From the NCBI GenBank assembly GCA_021647705.1, contig JAKIUF010000001.1, forward strand, positions 1-64,000: a stretch of DNA of 64,000 bases. The letters run 5' to 3'. This document shows, in pieces, positions 1-8,917 of the stretch. Under the pieces are notes generated by a model. That model saw only the letters and a list, made by a program, of their open reading frames with translations. It made no database searches and was not told where the DNA came from. Position numbers and translations under genes: made by a program. Source of the stretch: Gammaproteobacteria bacterium. GTDB taxonomy: Bacteria > Pseudomonadota > Gammaproteobacteria > SZUA-152. Position 1 is the first letter of the stretch; the number at the start of each line of letters is the position of its first letter.

Positions 1-383
1 TTGATGGCAACGTTATTTTGAATGCCAACGATGGCAGTCTGGGTGTAGGCAAAGTTGGTGTTGGTAGTTACAACGATTCTGCGTATTTTGATGATGTGAA
101 TGTAACCAGTGCGGTATCCGGTGGCGGTGGTTCGACTGGTGGAGGTTCCACAGGTGGAGGCTCAACGGGAGGAGGTTCAACGGGTGGGGGCTCGACGGGT
201 GGGGGCTCGACGGGTGGGGGCTCCACAGGTGGTGGTTCAACTGATGAAGGTTCCAGTGGCGGCGGTAGTTACAGTCCGCTGGGGTTGTTGATGTTGGCTG
301 CCCTATTGCCTGTATTGCGACGCCGAAACAGAGCAGGCCGTGTCACTCGTACGGTAAATATCACTGCTGCTAATGGTCAATGA
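1..383 (+). CDS. GlyGly-CTERM-like secreted protein, C-terminal part (5' end outside window)
   Basis: This is the last ~126 codons of a modular secreted protein; the frame is open from base 3 and ends with TGA at 381-383. The first ~35 residues match the end of the concanavalin/LamG-like module of the proteins at 5947-8664 and 8918-11620 almost exactly at DNA level. Then come about eight GGGST units, a short GSS/GGGS stretch, a hydrophobic segment (SPLGLLMLAALLPVL) and an Arg-rich tail (RRRNRAGR). Gly-rich linker, membrane helix and basic tail together resemble the GlyGly-CTERM sorting signal processed by rhombosortase; this is inference, as no rhombosortase gene is in the window. Unlike its paralogues it has ~20 extra residues after the Arg cluster. 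The catalytic or binding domain lies upstream, outside the window. Confidence 0.8.
   Translation, partial: DGNVILNANDGSLGVGKVGVGSYNDSAYFDDVNVTSAVSGGGGSTGGGSTGGGSTGGGSTGGGSTGGGSTGGGSTGGGSTDEGSSGGGSYSPLGLLMLAALLPVLRRRNRAGRVTRTVNITAANGQ
121..243 (+). repeat. 15-bp minisatellite encoding GGGST (about 8 units)
   Basis: Tandem 15-bp units encode Gly-Gly-Gly-Ser-Thr. The same array recurs in the two downstream paralogues with different copy number, so this is a likely site of slippage or recombination between paralogues. Confidence 0.85.
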
Positions 384-465
384 TTCTGGCAATTTAAGGT
401 GTTAATGTGTCATCGGATAGTTGCTCGGGTTAGTGATGTAGAAGGGTATGCAATGCCATAACTTA

Positions 466-560
466 AACCGAGTTTCTGTTTGTTGTAGATTGGTGGTAGT
501 AGTACCTTGGCTACGTTAAAATATGAATTAAGGGTTAAGTTCATATTTTAGGTTACCTCT
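466..560. repeat. degenerate dispersed composite repeat with hairpin
   Basis: In the 460-base gap between the first two genes, 466-505 (core TTGTTGTAGATTGGTGGTAG) resembles the left arm of the long hairpin at 31781-31854. Bases 518-549 form an AT-rich near-perfect inverted repeat (AAAATATGAATTAA / TTAAGTTCATATTTT). The TGAATTAAG core recurs near 11674 and 31913. The rest of 384-843 shows no gene. Confidence 0.45.
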
Positions 561-843
561 TTATCATTCGTGAACGCGTATTCCCTGTTGTTAATCGCAT
601 TATCACCCTGTTAAATTTTCACACTAAAACAAAACTGTGCTGACTGACAGGGAAGAGTGCAGCTAACATGATTCCCTTTGTCTTACAATAGACTGATTAC
701 CGAGACAAAAAAGAATCATCCATGGCATCATGCGCTTGCGTGCCGAGTAGTTTTTCCCATTGAATACCATTCTTTCCGGCAAGGCAGGAAAATCAAAGAA
801 ACAATTATTATAAGGCACTTTTTGTTTGTGCCGGGGGCATTCT

Positions 844-1479
844 ATGAAATTACGTCGAATGATGTTAGTTACACTGTTGAGTGTTTCTTTCGTCTTGTTC
901 CCCATTGTACAGGCCGCCGAGCTGGCACTGCCGTCCGGAGATCTGATTGCTCCAGTCATCGAACATGCACCGATTGAAAAAGACATTTACGCAGGTCAGC
1001 AGGTTGATATAAAAGCCACTGTTACGGATAACGTAGGGGTTAAAAACGTCATCCTATTTTATCGTGATGCCAATGTAACCGAATTCAAACGCCTGAAAAT
1101 GAATCGTGATCTGGATTCATTTGTTTATACTGCCCAACTCACGGCTACCGACTCACCCGGTCTGGAATATTATATACAGGCAACAGATCTAGCCGGAAAT
1201 ACACTGTTATTTGGCTATTCATTCTCACCGTTAACCATTGCAGTAGTACCTGCCGCAATGGGTGACATTGCAACTGAGAATGGCACTACAACTGTTGCCA
1301 GTAGCACCAAGGTTGGTGAAGAAAAGTCCGGTATCAGCAAATGGGTGTGGATCGGTCTGGGTGTGGTGGTGGCTGGTGCAGCGTTATCCGGTGGTGGTGG
1401 TGGTGGTGGCGGTGGTGGTAATGGTCCAGAACCACCACCCACAGGCACTTTGACCATTTCAGGGCCGACACCTCAATGA
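844..1479 (+). CDS. secreted Ig-like domain protein with C-terminal membrane helix and poly-Gly
   Basis: A 211-residue protein of unknown function. The ATG at 844 is chosen because a GGGGG ribosome-binding stretch lies about 7 bases upstream and the product then starts with a signal peptide (MKLRRMMLVTLLSVSFVLFP...QAA). Residues ~30-130 look like an Ig/Fn3-type beta sandwich; the segment around GVKNVILFYRDANV and YYIQATDLAGN is typical of bacterial extracellular Ig-like repeats. A single membrane helix follows (SGISKWVWIGLGVVVAGAAL), then ten or more consecutive glycines and a Pro-rich end. It probably displays a small beta domain in the periplasm with a Gly-rich tail across the membrane. No enzymatic motif is seen. 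It stands alone, about 170 bases before the next gene on the same strand. Confidence 0.65.
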   Translation: MKLRRMMLVTLLSVSFVLFPIVQAAELALPSGDLIAPVIEHAPIEKDIYAGQQVDIKATVTDNVGVKNVILFYRDANVTEFKRLKMNRDLDSFVYTAQLTATDSPGLEYYIQATDLAGNTLLFGYSFSPLTIAVVPAAMGDIATENGTTTVASSTKVGEEKSGISKWVWIGLGVVVAGAALSGGGGGGGGGGNGPEPPPTGTLTISGPTPQ

Positions 1480-1652
1480 GGGTTTATTAATACCCCATCA
1501 ACGTGCGGCAGAAAAATGTATTCAACGCCACTTTTTAAAATAATAAAAATCATTTGAAAGTTTCATTTTCGTATCACAAGAAATCGAGCCACTGTAAAAA
1601 AGTCTTGCTTTGGAGATTTTTATTTCCATAGAAAAATGAATGGGTAGAAAGC

Positions 1653-3866
1653 ATGCAAACTCAAATTAATATCCAGGAAAACAAAACCACTTGCCGTAAA
1701 TTATATCAGTGTTTGGGATTACTATTTTTCAGTCTCATCCTGACCGCCTGTAGCCAGGGCTCAGACCCACAACAAGGCGTCATTTCTGATGACAAGCTCA
1801 GCGCCCCCTTGCCTAAAGCCATTGCTGCGCTTTCAGTGGATGGTTCCACGCTTATTGTGGATGTGGTGGTCAATGGGAATACAGATAAGCCATTGCGGGT
1901 TGAAAACCTCGTTGTTGATACAACCGCAGGGACTTTTTCTGGCAATGTACCTGGATTTCCGACAGGTACATCTACTTTGTCATTGGTGTATTCCATCATT
2001 GATCCCACTCAGGGAACCGTTGAAGTTATCACGACCTCAGACATTACCGTCACTGTTGTAGCCAATCAGGAAGCACCCGCAGATTTCTCTTTTGCCGAGA
2101 TTAGTTATACCGATACAGACGGGGATTCCATCAGCAACCTGGATGAACTAAATGCGGACACCAGTGCCAGCATCCCTAATTATACCGTGAGTGGACAAGT
2201 CGAAGGGCTGATGGGCAGTGGACTTGTTTTACAAAATAACGGTGGCAATGATTTACCGGTTAGTGCCGACGGTACTTTTAGTTTTGGTAATGCAAGTGCA
2301 ATGACCAGTGGTAGTAGCTATACCGTCATTGTACTGACTCAACCCAATAGCCCAAACCAAACTTGTGCTGTCAGCAATGGCAGTGGCATCATTAGTGGTG
2401 CAGTGATATTTGATATCACCGTAACTTGTTCAACGATTTCTTACACGATTGGTGGCACTGTTTCCGGGTATACAGGCAGTGGCTTGGTTTTACAAAATAA
2501 CGGTAGTGATGACTTGGCAATCAGTAAAAATGGTACCTTCATCTTTATCTCCGAGATAACCGATGGTGATCAATATGCTGTTAGTGTACAGGCTCTACCC
2601 AGCAGTCCAAACCAGGCTTGCACCGTTAGTAATGGCAGTGGTGTTATTAACGGTGTCGTGGTAACTGATATCGACGTTATCTGTTCAACAGCTTCTTACA
2701 CAGTTGGGGGAACTGTCACTGGCCTGAATGGAAGTGGATTAATTTTACGTATCAATAGCGGTGACACTTTGCCAATCAGTACAAATGGCATGTTTACATT
2801 CAGTAACGCACTCGCAGACGGAAGTCCCTATCTTGTTACTGTGTTGGCTCAACCTGACAATCAACCACAACTTTGTACCATATCCACCGGTAACGGTATG
2901 ATTAGCGGTGCAAATACGGTTAACGTGGATGTCACCTGTACCGATGTTACTAACCCATTCTCCAATCCACGCGGCATTGCCCTAGATATTGTAAACGGTC
3001 GTGATCGTGCCCTGGTAGCGGATGAAACTGTGGTGATTGCAGTGGATCTGACCACGGGTGAGCGCACAATTCTGTCAGACAATACCACGCCCAATATCAA
3101 CAATCCCTTCTCCAGTCTGCGGGGAATTACCGTGGATACGACAGATGGCCGCAATCGAGCTTTAGTAGTAGACCAGGCTTTGGGTTCAGTGATCGCTGTA
3201 GATCTGACCAGCGGTGAACGCACGGTGCTGTCAAATAGCACTACACCTGATTCTGATAATCCATTTTCTTTTCCGGTGGATATTATCCTCGATGCGGCGC
3301 ATAACCGGGCTCTTGTGGTAGCTTTTTCCTTGAATGCGGTGATTGCGGTAGACCTGACTACCGGTAAACGTACGGTACTGTCAAACAACACTACACCCAA
3401 TGCCAATAACCCATTTTCTGTTCTACGAGGCATAACTCTGGACAGGGACAAAAACCGTGCATTGGTGCTGATGGAGGATCATCTTGATACAGTGATCGCG
3501 GTAGATTTGAGTAACGGTACACGCACAATATTGTCGAATAATATTACTCCCGATGTTGATACTCCATTTTTTGGCCCACGGGGCATAACATTAGATACGA
3601 GCAATAATCGAAACAGGGCTCTGGTCGTAGACGATAATTTAGATGCAATATTGACAGTAGACCTGAGCAATGGTGTCCGCAAAGTGCTATCGAATAGCAC
3701 AACGCCTAATGACAATAATCTGTTCTCTGGCCCGCTACGCATTGTGGTGGATATGGCAAATGGGCGTGAGCGGGCACTGGTGGTCGATTTTCAGCTGGCA
3801 GCGGTGATTTCGATTGATTTGATGAGTGGCGAACGTACAGTGTTTTCAGACGCCGTTACACCTTAG
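1653..3866 (+). CDS. beta-propeller lipoprotein with three GSGLVLQNNG-type repeats
   Basis: A 737-residue predicted lipoprotein. The signal peptide ends in the lipobox LTAC (Cys33). A TSP3/EF-hand-like calcium motif (DTDGDSISNLDE) lies near residue 160. Three ~88-residue beta repeats follow (residues ~170-430), each with a GSGLVLQNN-like strand and an NGSG...VTC ending; this module is common in surface proteins of marine gammaproteobacteria. The C-terminal half has six ~48-residue repeats, each with (N/T)PF...RGI..D, RALVVD, VIAVDL..G.R and LSN.TTP, as expected of a six-bladed NHL/SMP-30-like beta propeller. It is probably a cell-surface binding protein; no catalytic residues can be assigned. 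The ribosome-binding site before 1653 is weak (GTAGAAAGC), so the start is moderately certain. Confidence 0.7.
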   Translation: MQTQINIQENKTTCRKLYQCLGLLFFSLILTACSQGSDPQQGVISDDKLSAPLPKAIAALSVDGSTLIVDVVVNGNTDKPLRVENLVVDTTAGTFSGNVPGFPTGTSTLSLVYSIIDPTQGTVEVITTSDITVTVVANQEAPADFSFAEISYTDTDGDSISNLDELNADTSASIPNYTVSGQVEGLMGSGLVLQNNGGNDLPVSADGTFSFGNASAMTSGSSYTVIVLTQPNSPNQTCAVSNGSGIISGAVIFDITVTCSTISYTIGGTVSGYTGSGLVLQNNGSDDLAISKNGTFIFISEITDGDQYAVSVQALPSSPNQACTVSNGSGVINGVVVTDIDVICSTASYTVGGTVTGLNGSGLILRINSGDTLPISTNGMFTFSNALADGSPYLVTVLAQPDNQPQLCTISTGNGMISGANTVNVDVTCTDVTNPFSNPRGIALDIVNGRDRALVADETVVIAVDLTTGERTILSDNTTPNINNPFSSLRGITVDTTDGRNRALVVDQALGSVIAVDLTSGERTVLSNSTTPDSDNPFSFPVDIILDAAHNRALVVAFSLNAVIAVDLTTGKRTVLSNNTTPNANNPFSVLRGITLDRDKNRALVLMEDHLDTVIAVDLSNGTRTILSNNITPDVDTPFFGPRGITLDTSNNRNRALVVDDNLDAILTVDLSNGVRKVLSNSTTPNDNNLFSGPLRIVVDMANGRERALVVDFQLAAVISIDLMSGERTVFSDAVTP

Positions 3867-4210
3867 AAATGAACACGGCAACACTAGACTCTGCAAGTAC
3901 GTGCATTAATTCAGCACAAATTTCTACGCTGCAAATGGAGCTTTTCGACAGTAACAATAAGAATTACGTTCAACGTTGTCATTTGCCTTGTAAATCAATA
4001 TCGCGTGCTGCGTATGGTGCTGTGGCTGTCTGAATATTGAGCAGCCGGCTCATTGTGTCAGACGGTATTTATTCGTCGGCGAGAAATTTTACCATGCAAT
4101 AGTATTTTGCTTACTGATGGATGTTTCTGTAGGGTTTTTTGAGGAGAATTAGTAGGCTATTCGAGGCTTGACCGTTATGATACGCGTGGAATTTGGCACA
4201 TTACACCGGA
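3867..4210. other. intergenic, nothing recognisable
   Basis: A 344-base gap between the propeller lipoprotein and the beta-helix protein. I see no ORF with a ribosome-binding site, no strong hairpin-plus-T terminator and no repeat shared with the rest of the window. A promoter for the next gene could lie here, but no consensus is convincing. Confidence 0.4.
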
Positions 4211-5632
4211 ATGGACTTGCTCTTGAAAATGCGGATATTCAGTGCGGATTGTTTTGGAGGGGGCGGAACGAGGAACCTCTGGCCGTTATTTGTCATATTA
4301 GCGTTGCTTTTTTCATGGCATGGAGCACAGGCCCAGACTTTTTCTGCCGACCCTGCAACCTATCGCTCAATGTTAGGTTTGCTTAAGCCAGGGGATATCC
4401 TTTCGTTGCGTTCAGGCACCTACGAAGACGGGTTATCAATAACCCGTCTGCACGGACGGGCTGGAGAGCCTATTATTATCACCGGGCCCGAGGAAGGGTT
4501 TCCTGCCATTTTTCTCGGTAGTCAGAATAAATCCAGAAATACCATACAAATCAAAGACTCGAGTTATGTCACTATTCGTAACTTGAAACTGGACGGAATG
4601 GGGATAGCTGATATTGATGCCGTCAATGCGCGTGGTATCACCCACCACATTACTATCGAAAACCTCAAGATCCTTCGTCATGGTGGCGGTCAATTAACGG
4701 TAGGAATTGCCACGCGCGGCCCTGCTTGGAATTGGGTTATCCGCAGGAACCTGATTGTTGGTGCAGGTACCGGAATGTATCTGGGGAATTCCAATGGTGC
4801 TGCCCCGTTTGTGGCGGGATTGATCGAGGGTAATGTGGTGTTACACACGCTGGGTTATAACCTGCAAATCAAACACCAGAAGCCACGCCCTCAAGACGCA
4901 GGATTGCCGAAGGGGAAAAATACAACCATCATTCGCCACAACGTCTTCAGCAAGGCTGAAAATGCAGCCATGGATGACCGCTGGGCTCGTCCCAACGTCT
5001 TGCTGGGGCATTGGCCTTTGCGGGGAGAGGGGCAGGATGATCAATATCTGGTGTATGGCAATTTCTTCTACCAGAATCCCAGCGAAGCGCTGTTCCAGGG
5101 TGAAGGGCATATTGCTTTTTATAATAATCTACTGGTCAATGATGCCGGTTCTGCGCTGAATATACAAAAACATAACGATAAACCCCGGCGAATCGATATT
5201 TTTCAAAACACTATTGTGGCGCGCAATACCGGTATCAGGATGTATCACGGTGCCGCAGATTATGTACAGCGGGTAGCTGCAAACGCAGTGTTTGCGTCTA
5301 CGCCGTTACGACTGACTTCTTCGGCGCAAAAACAGGATAATTTTGCTGGAACCTATCGTTCGGCTTCATCGTTGTTAATGAGTCCGCAGGATGAGCCAGG
5401 GGAGCTGGATTTTTTTCCCAAACCTGCAAAGTTGAGAGGCTCACCGATTGACATGTCGCCATTTACGCATTTCGAGGATTGGGGACGAGATTTTGACGGT
5501 GCTCCGCGTTCAGGCGTGTATCGTGGTGCCTATGAAGGAGGACGTGGCGGTGCTGCATGGCTCCCCGAGCTTGCACAGAAGCCGCTGCCTCCAAACGCGC
5601 CTATTAAACGAGAGCGGATCGAAGATCGCTAA
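4211..5632 (+). CDS. secreted right-handed parallel beta-helix protein, polysaccharide-lyase-like
   Basis: About 473 residues with a signal peptide ending in AQAQ. The opening ADPATYRSMLGLLKPGDILSL followed by RSGTY and GRAGEPIIITGPE is the characteristic N-cap of PL6-type lyases and related parallel beta-helix proteins. The body has repeated short strands and N-rich turns (IRRNLIVG, IEGNVVLHT, FYNNLLVND, IFQNTIVARNTGI) typical of pectate-lyase-like coils. It probably acts on an acidic polysaccharide in the periplasm or outside the cell, but catalytic residues cannot be fixed by eye, and mannuronan epimerase-like or binding-only roles remain possible. A TTG at 4193 would extend the N-terminus; ATG 4211 or 4229 gives a better signal peptide. 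The alginate-lyase-like gene downstream supports a polysaccharide role. Confidence 0.65.
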   Translation: MDLLLKMRIFSADCFGGGGTRNLWPLFVILALLFSWHGAQAQTFSADPATYRSMLGLLKPGDILSLRSGTYEDGLSITRLHGRAGEPIIITGPEEGFPAIFLGSQNKSRNTIQIKDSSYVTIRNLKLDGMGIADIDAVNARGITHHITIENLKILRHGGGQLTVGIATRGPAWNWVIRRNLIVGAGTGMYLGNSNGAAPFVAGLIEGNVVLHTLGYNLQIKHQKPRPQDAGLPKGKNTTIIRHNVFSKAENAAMDDRWARPNVLLGHWPLRGEGQDDQYLVYGNFFYQNPSEALFQGEGHIAFYNNLLVNDAGSALNIQKHNDKPRRIDIFQNTIVARNTGIRMYHGAADYVQRVAANAVFASTPLRLTSSAQKQDNFAGTYRSASSLLMSPQDEPGELDFFPKPAKLRGSPIDMSPFTHFEDWGRDFDGAPRSGVYRGAYEGGRGGAAWLPELAQKPLPPNAPIKRERIEDR

Positions 5633-5946
5633 AAAGTGATCGTTGGGCAAAACATTTGACACCCTAATTTTTGACTCTGAATAGGAAATAGAGAGTCACA
5701 GGAGAGGCTGTTTCACAATTGTGACTGTGTTCTCGTTTCTGGTCAGCTGTCAGGAGTCCAGGATTCAAAAGTGAACTTGCTCACACAATACATTAGTTAA
5801 CTTTTCGATACCTGAAGTTGGATGCTACATACACATGGTTTGTTATTTTTGCTTTGCCAGCTAACAAAATTTTGAGGTTATTATCGATGACATTTTTTTC
5901 ATTGAGCTTGCGCTCACGGACATATCAAGTGAAAGCCAAAAGTATT
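5633..5946. other. intergenic / leader region
   Basis: About 310 bases between the beta-helix gene and the most likely start of the alginate-lyase-like gene. The reading frame is open from 5818 (TTG), but the translated stretch 5818-5946 does not look like part of a signal peptide. No hairpin or other gene is evident. Confidence 0.35.
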
Positions 5947-8664
5947 ATGAGGCTTTTTGGTAAAACACTCTGGGCTGCATTGCTGGTAAATATATTTTTA
6001 GCGGGCAGCATGACAACGGCTATTGCCCATGAGCAACACCCGAATATCCTGCTAAACGCGCAGGAAATTATCACAATTAAGGCCAAGATCAGTGTCTCTG
6101 AGGAGGGTGAGGTTACAGGTGAGGAACCCTGGAGAAGCGCCTATGAAAAAATGATAGAGCAGGGAGAGGCCGCACTTAAGCTTCCAATGATGAGTGTGAC
6201 ATTTGGTGGCAGAAATTCAGGTGATGAAAACTGTGCCAATATACGGATATTTTGTAATGGTCGCTTTTATGATGATGACAGAGACGGTTATGATTCTGAC
6301 AATGGCTCCTGGCCAATCGGGGCCGGAGTTCGTGACTTGGGTATGGCCTACGCTTTTACGGGGGATGCTAAGTATGCCATCCACCTTATCAAGTTGGTAA
6401 AAGTCTGGGCTATCGATCCGACAACCGGCATGTTGCCTCAATTCAGTAATAATCAGTCGCGCATTAGCCTGATGCCAAGTATGAGTGGCTTGATCTATGG
6501 TGTGGATCTTGCCTGGAATTACCCCGGCTGGGATCAAGCTGACAAGGATGCATTCAAAGATTGGGTGCTGACCTTTGGTAGGAACGCTGTTTATGCTTTT
6601 GGTCAGGCGGAGACAAATGCTTCGGACAATAATTTTGAAAATTGGCGGAATGCCTTTCTCAGCGTTGCTGGTGCATTTACAGGCGACCAAGCTCTTTTGG
6701 CTACCGCGTATCGGAATTTCCGCCGGGCGATTACCTGGCAGGTTGATTGTACAGGGCTTATGAATCAGGAATATAGTCGTGTGAAAGGTTGGGCTGGTCG
6801 TGGTTATTCGCTGTATGCCATGCATGCTATGACGATAACGGCAGAAGCGGCTCGACATCAGGGCGTTGACCTCTATAACTACACGACTAAAGTGCAATAT
6901 CAGGATTGGACTCAAGATCAGCAGAAGAGTCAGTGTGGTGTAGCCAGAGGTCTAAAAGTGGCTTTAGATTATCACGCTCCTTTTTTGTCAGGTGCCGCAC
7001 CATGGCCTAATTCGATCATTTCAGGCAACCCCCTGAATGCTTCGCACGGGATGGGCATTTATGAGTTAGCCTATTCTGTATGGGAGGAAGATCAATATTT
7101 GGCGGTGGTTAATAAGTGGGGTAGACCCCTGGGAACAAATAATTGGCCGCTGGGTGTTGTGACTCTGACTCACGCCAATCGCTATCCTCTGACTTTTACT
7201 TTTACACCCACCGCGCCGAGCGTTGTAAGGCAGCCTGAACCCGTAACGGTGACAGAAGGTGAGGATGCTAACTTCAGTGTGGTTGCTTCAGGAAGTGGCT
7301 CGCTGGTTTATCAATGGTACCGTGGTAATAGTCCTGTTGGTGCCAACAGCAGCAGTTATACGGTGGTTGATGTCAGTGAGTCGGACAATGGTGTTGCCTA
7401 TAGCTGCCGGATCACTAACAGTGAGGGAAGCGTTAACAGCAGTGAGGTAGTGTTGACAGTGTCGCTGGACTCTACTGCGCCAACACTGACCTCAGCACTG
7501 GCGCTTAGCGACACCCGTGTCGATATTCTGTTCAGTGAAGCCGTCAATGCTAACAGTGCTGAAAACAGTGCTAATTATGAAGTTGATCTCGGTGTTGCCG
7601 TGACATCTGCCACCTTGAATGGGAATGGCCGCACCGTCAGCTTGGCAGTCAGCCAGCTTACGGAAGATACGACCTACACGGTGCAGGTCAGCAATGTGCA
7701 AGATTTAGCACAAACTCCCAACACCATTGCCGCCCAGAGCAGCCGCTCCTTTACCTATCGCACGGCCGACGGGTTCGAAGATGGTACTGCCGATGGTTGG
7801 AGTGGCTTAGTTGCCTCCAACTGGAGTGTGGAGGTGGATGAAGGTGACATGGCGTATTACCTCAATACAACAGATTTCGATAGCCCAGGCGGTGGTCGGT
7901 TGGGCGAATATTCTTTGCTACCTACGGAGTATGGTGACTTTACCTTTGCGGTACGAGCCAAGTTGGGGGATGACGTAGTTGACAATGCAACGGCCGACTA
8001 TGCCATGGTATTTGGGTTCCAGGATTCGGATAACTACTATTACATGTTGTTTAACAATGATCAGAATTACACCCAATTATTCAAAGTCATCAACGGTAGT
8101 CGTACATTGTTAGAGACGGCGAACAGTGCTGACTGGTTGAATGATAATGCGTACCACAGCATTGAAGTTAAGCGCATTGGAAGCGATATCAGTGTACGTT
8201 TTGATGGCAACGTTATTTTGAATGCCAGTGATGGCAGTTTGGGTGCAGGCAAAATTGGTGTTGGTAGTTATAACGATTCTGCATATTTTGATGATGTGAA
8301 TGTAACCAGTGCAGTGTCCGGTGGCGGCTCTAGTGGCGGTGGCTCAACTGGAGGAGGCTCAACTGGAGGAGGCTCAACTGGAGGAGGCTCAACGGGTGGA
8401 GGCTCAACGGGTGGAGGTTCAACCGGAGGTGGCTCAACTGGAGGAGGTTCAGCTGGCGGTGGTTCCACAGGAGGAGGCTCAACTGGAGGAGGCTCAACTG
8501 GAGGAGGCTCAACTGGAGGAGGCTCAACTGGAGGAGGTTCTGTGAATGGTGACACTGAAGGCGGTGGAGCCTTTAACCCTCTCTTTGCCGGTCTCATGTT
8601 GTTACTGATGGGTGTTCGGGGGTTACGTCGAAAGATACCGCTCGTGGTGTCAACACAGGTTTGA
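5947..8664 (+). CDS. modular alginate-lyase-like protein with Ig, concanavalin-like and GlyGly-CTERM-like regions
   Basis: About 905 residues. The start is ambiguous: ATG 5947 gives a clean signal peptide (MRLFGKTLWAALLVN...AIA), while ATG 5887 or TTG 5818 would only extend it. Residues ~20-420 form an alpha-helical domain of the alginate_lyase (PL5/PL38-like alpha/alpha toroid) type, with WPIGAGVRDLGMAY, NNFENWRNAFLSVAGAF, GWAGRGYSLYAMHAM and NASHGMGIYELAY. Then come an I-set Ig domain (PSVVRQPEPVTVTEG...YSCRITNSEGSV), a SwmB/Big-type domain (APTLTSALALSDTRVDILFSE), a ~180-residue concanavalin/LamG-like module (from DGFEDGTADGW), about 15 GGGS-type units, and a hydrophobic helix plus RGLRRK tail. 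It probably cleaves an acidic polysaccharide while held at the outer surface by the GlyGly-CTERM route. The last ~330 residues are shared with the genes at 1-383 and 8918-11620. Confidence 0.75.
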   Translation: MRLFGKTLWAALLVNIFLAGSMTTAIAHEQHPNILLNAQEIITIKAKISVSEEGEVTGEEPWRSAYEKMIEQGEAALKLPMMSVTFGGRNSGDENCANIRIFCNGRFYDDDRDGYDSDNGSWPIGAGVRDLGMAYAFTGDAKYAIHLIKLVKVWAIDPTTGMLPQFSNNQSRISLMPSMSGLIYGVDLAWNYPGWDQADKDAFKDWVLTFGRNAVYAFGQAETNASDNNFENWRNAFLSVAGAFTGDQALLATAYRNFRRAITWQVDCTGLMNQEYSRVKGWAGRGYSLYAMHAMTITAEAARHQGVDLYNYTTKVQYQDWTQDQQKSQCGVARGLKVALDYHAPFLSGAAPWPNSIISGNPLNASHGMGIYELAYSVWEEDQYLAVVNKWGRPLGTNNWPLGVVTLTHANRYPLTFTFTPTAPSVVRQPEPVTVTEGEDANFSVVASGSGSLVYQWYRGNSPVGANSSSYTVVDVSESDNGVAYSCRITNSEGSVNSSEVVLTVSLDSTAPTLTSALALSDTRVDILFSEAVNANSAENSANYEVDLGVAVTSATLNGNGRTVSLAVSQLTEDTTYTVQVSNVQDLAQTPNTIAAQSSRSFTYRTADGFEDGTADGWSGLVASNWSVEVDEGDMAYYLNTTDFDSPGGGRLGEYSLLPTEYGDFTFAVRAKLGDDVVDNATADYAMVFGFQDSDNYYYMLFNNDQNYTQLFKVINGSRTLLETANSADWLNDNAYHSIEVKRIGSDISVRFDGNVILNASDGSLGAGKIGVGSYNDSAYFDDVNVTSAVSGGGSSGGGSTGGGSTGGGSTGGGSTGGGSTGGGSTGGGSTGGGSAGGGSTGGGSTGGGSTGGGSTGGGSTGGGSVNGDTEGGGAFNPLFAGLMLLLMGVRGLRRKIPLVVSTQV
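8320..8541 (+). repeat. 15-bp minisatellite encoding GGGST/GGGSA (about 15 units)
   Basis: Tandem 15-bp units inside the alginate-lyase-like gene. Most encode GGGST; single GGGSS, GGGSA and GGGSV variants mark its edges and middle. Copy number differs from the arrays at 121-243 and 11285-11505. Confidence 0.9.
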
Positions 8665-8706
8665 TGCAGTTGCTGGTTGGCCTTCCTCTGTTGGTGATTT
8701 AATCCT

Positions 8707-8735
8707 GTTGCTGGGCGACCAAAACGCCCAGCAAC
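8707..8735 (+). terminator. hairpin, possible terminator
   Basis: A perfect 11-bp stem (GTTGCTGGGCG / CGCCCAGCAAC) with a 7-base loop, about 40 bases after the stop of the alginate-lyase-like gene. No T-run follows, so intrinsic termination is only possible, not shown; the stem may instead stabilise the mRNA 3' end. Confidence 0.45.
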
Positions 8736-8917
8736 TGTTGCCTAGCGCTCAACCACACTTGTTTCACATGTTCGGTAGTCTTAATGCTGTAGCTGATTTT
8801 ATGTGCGCTAATGATTTTGAATAAAACCCTGAAAATATATTTTTCCTCGACGGTGAGAAAATGGAAACGAACACAGGCATGCACATGAGTCCAGCAATAG
8901 GGTCAGGAGAATGGATA

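Noticed and set aside
2861-3451. 196-codon minus-strand frame
   Set aside because: Shadow of the repeated propeller blades of the lipoprotein gene on the plus strand; low-complexity repeated translation, no ribosome-binding site.
8268-8597. Open frame on the minus strand encoding Glu-Pro-Pro-Pro-Val repeats across the GGGST array
   Set aside because: It is the antisense shadow of the 15-bp repeat; frames stay open in such arrays by repetition alone and there is no ribosome-binding site.
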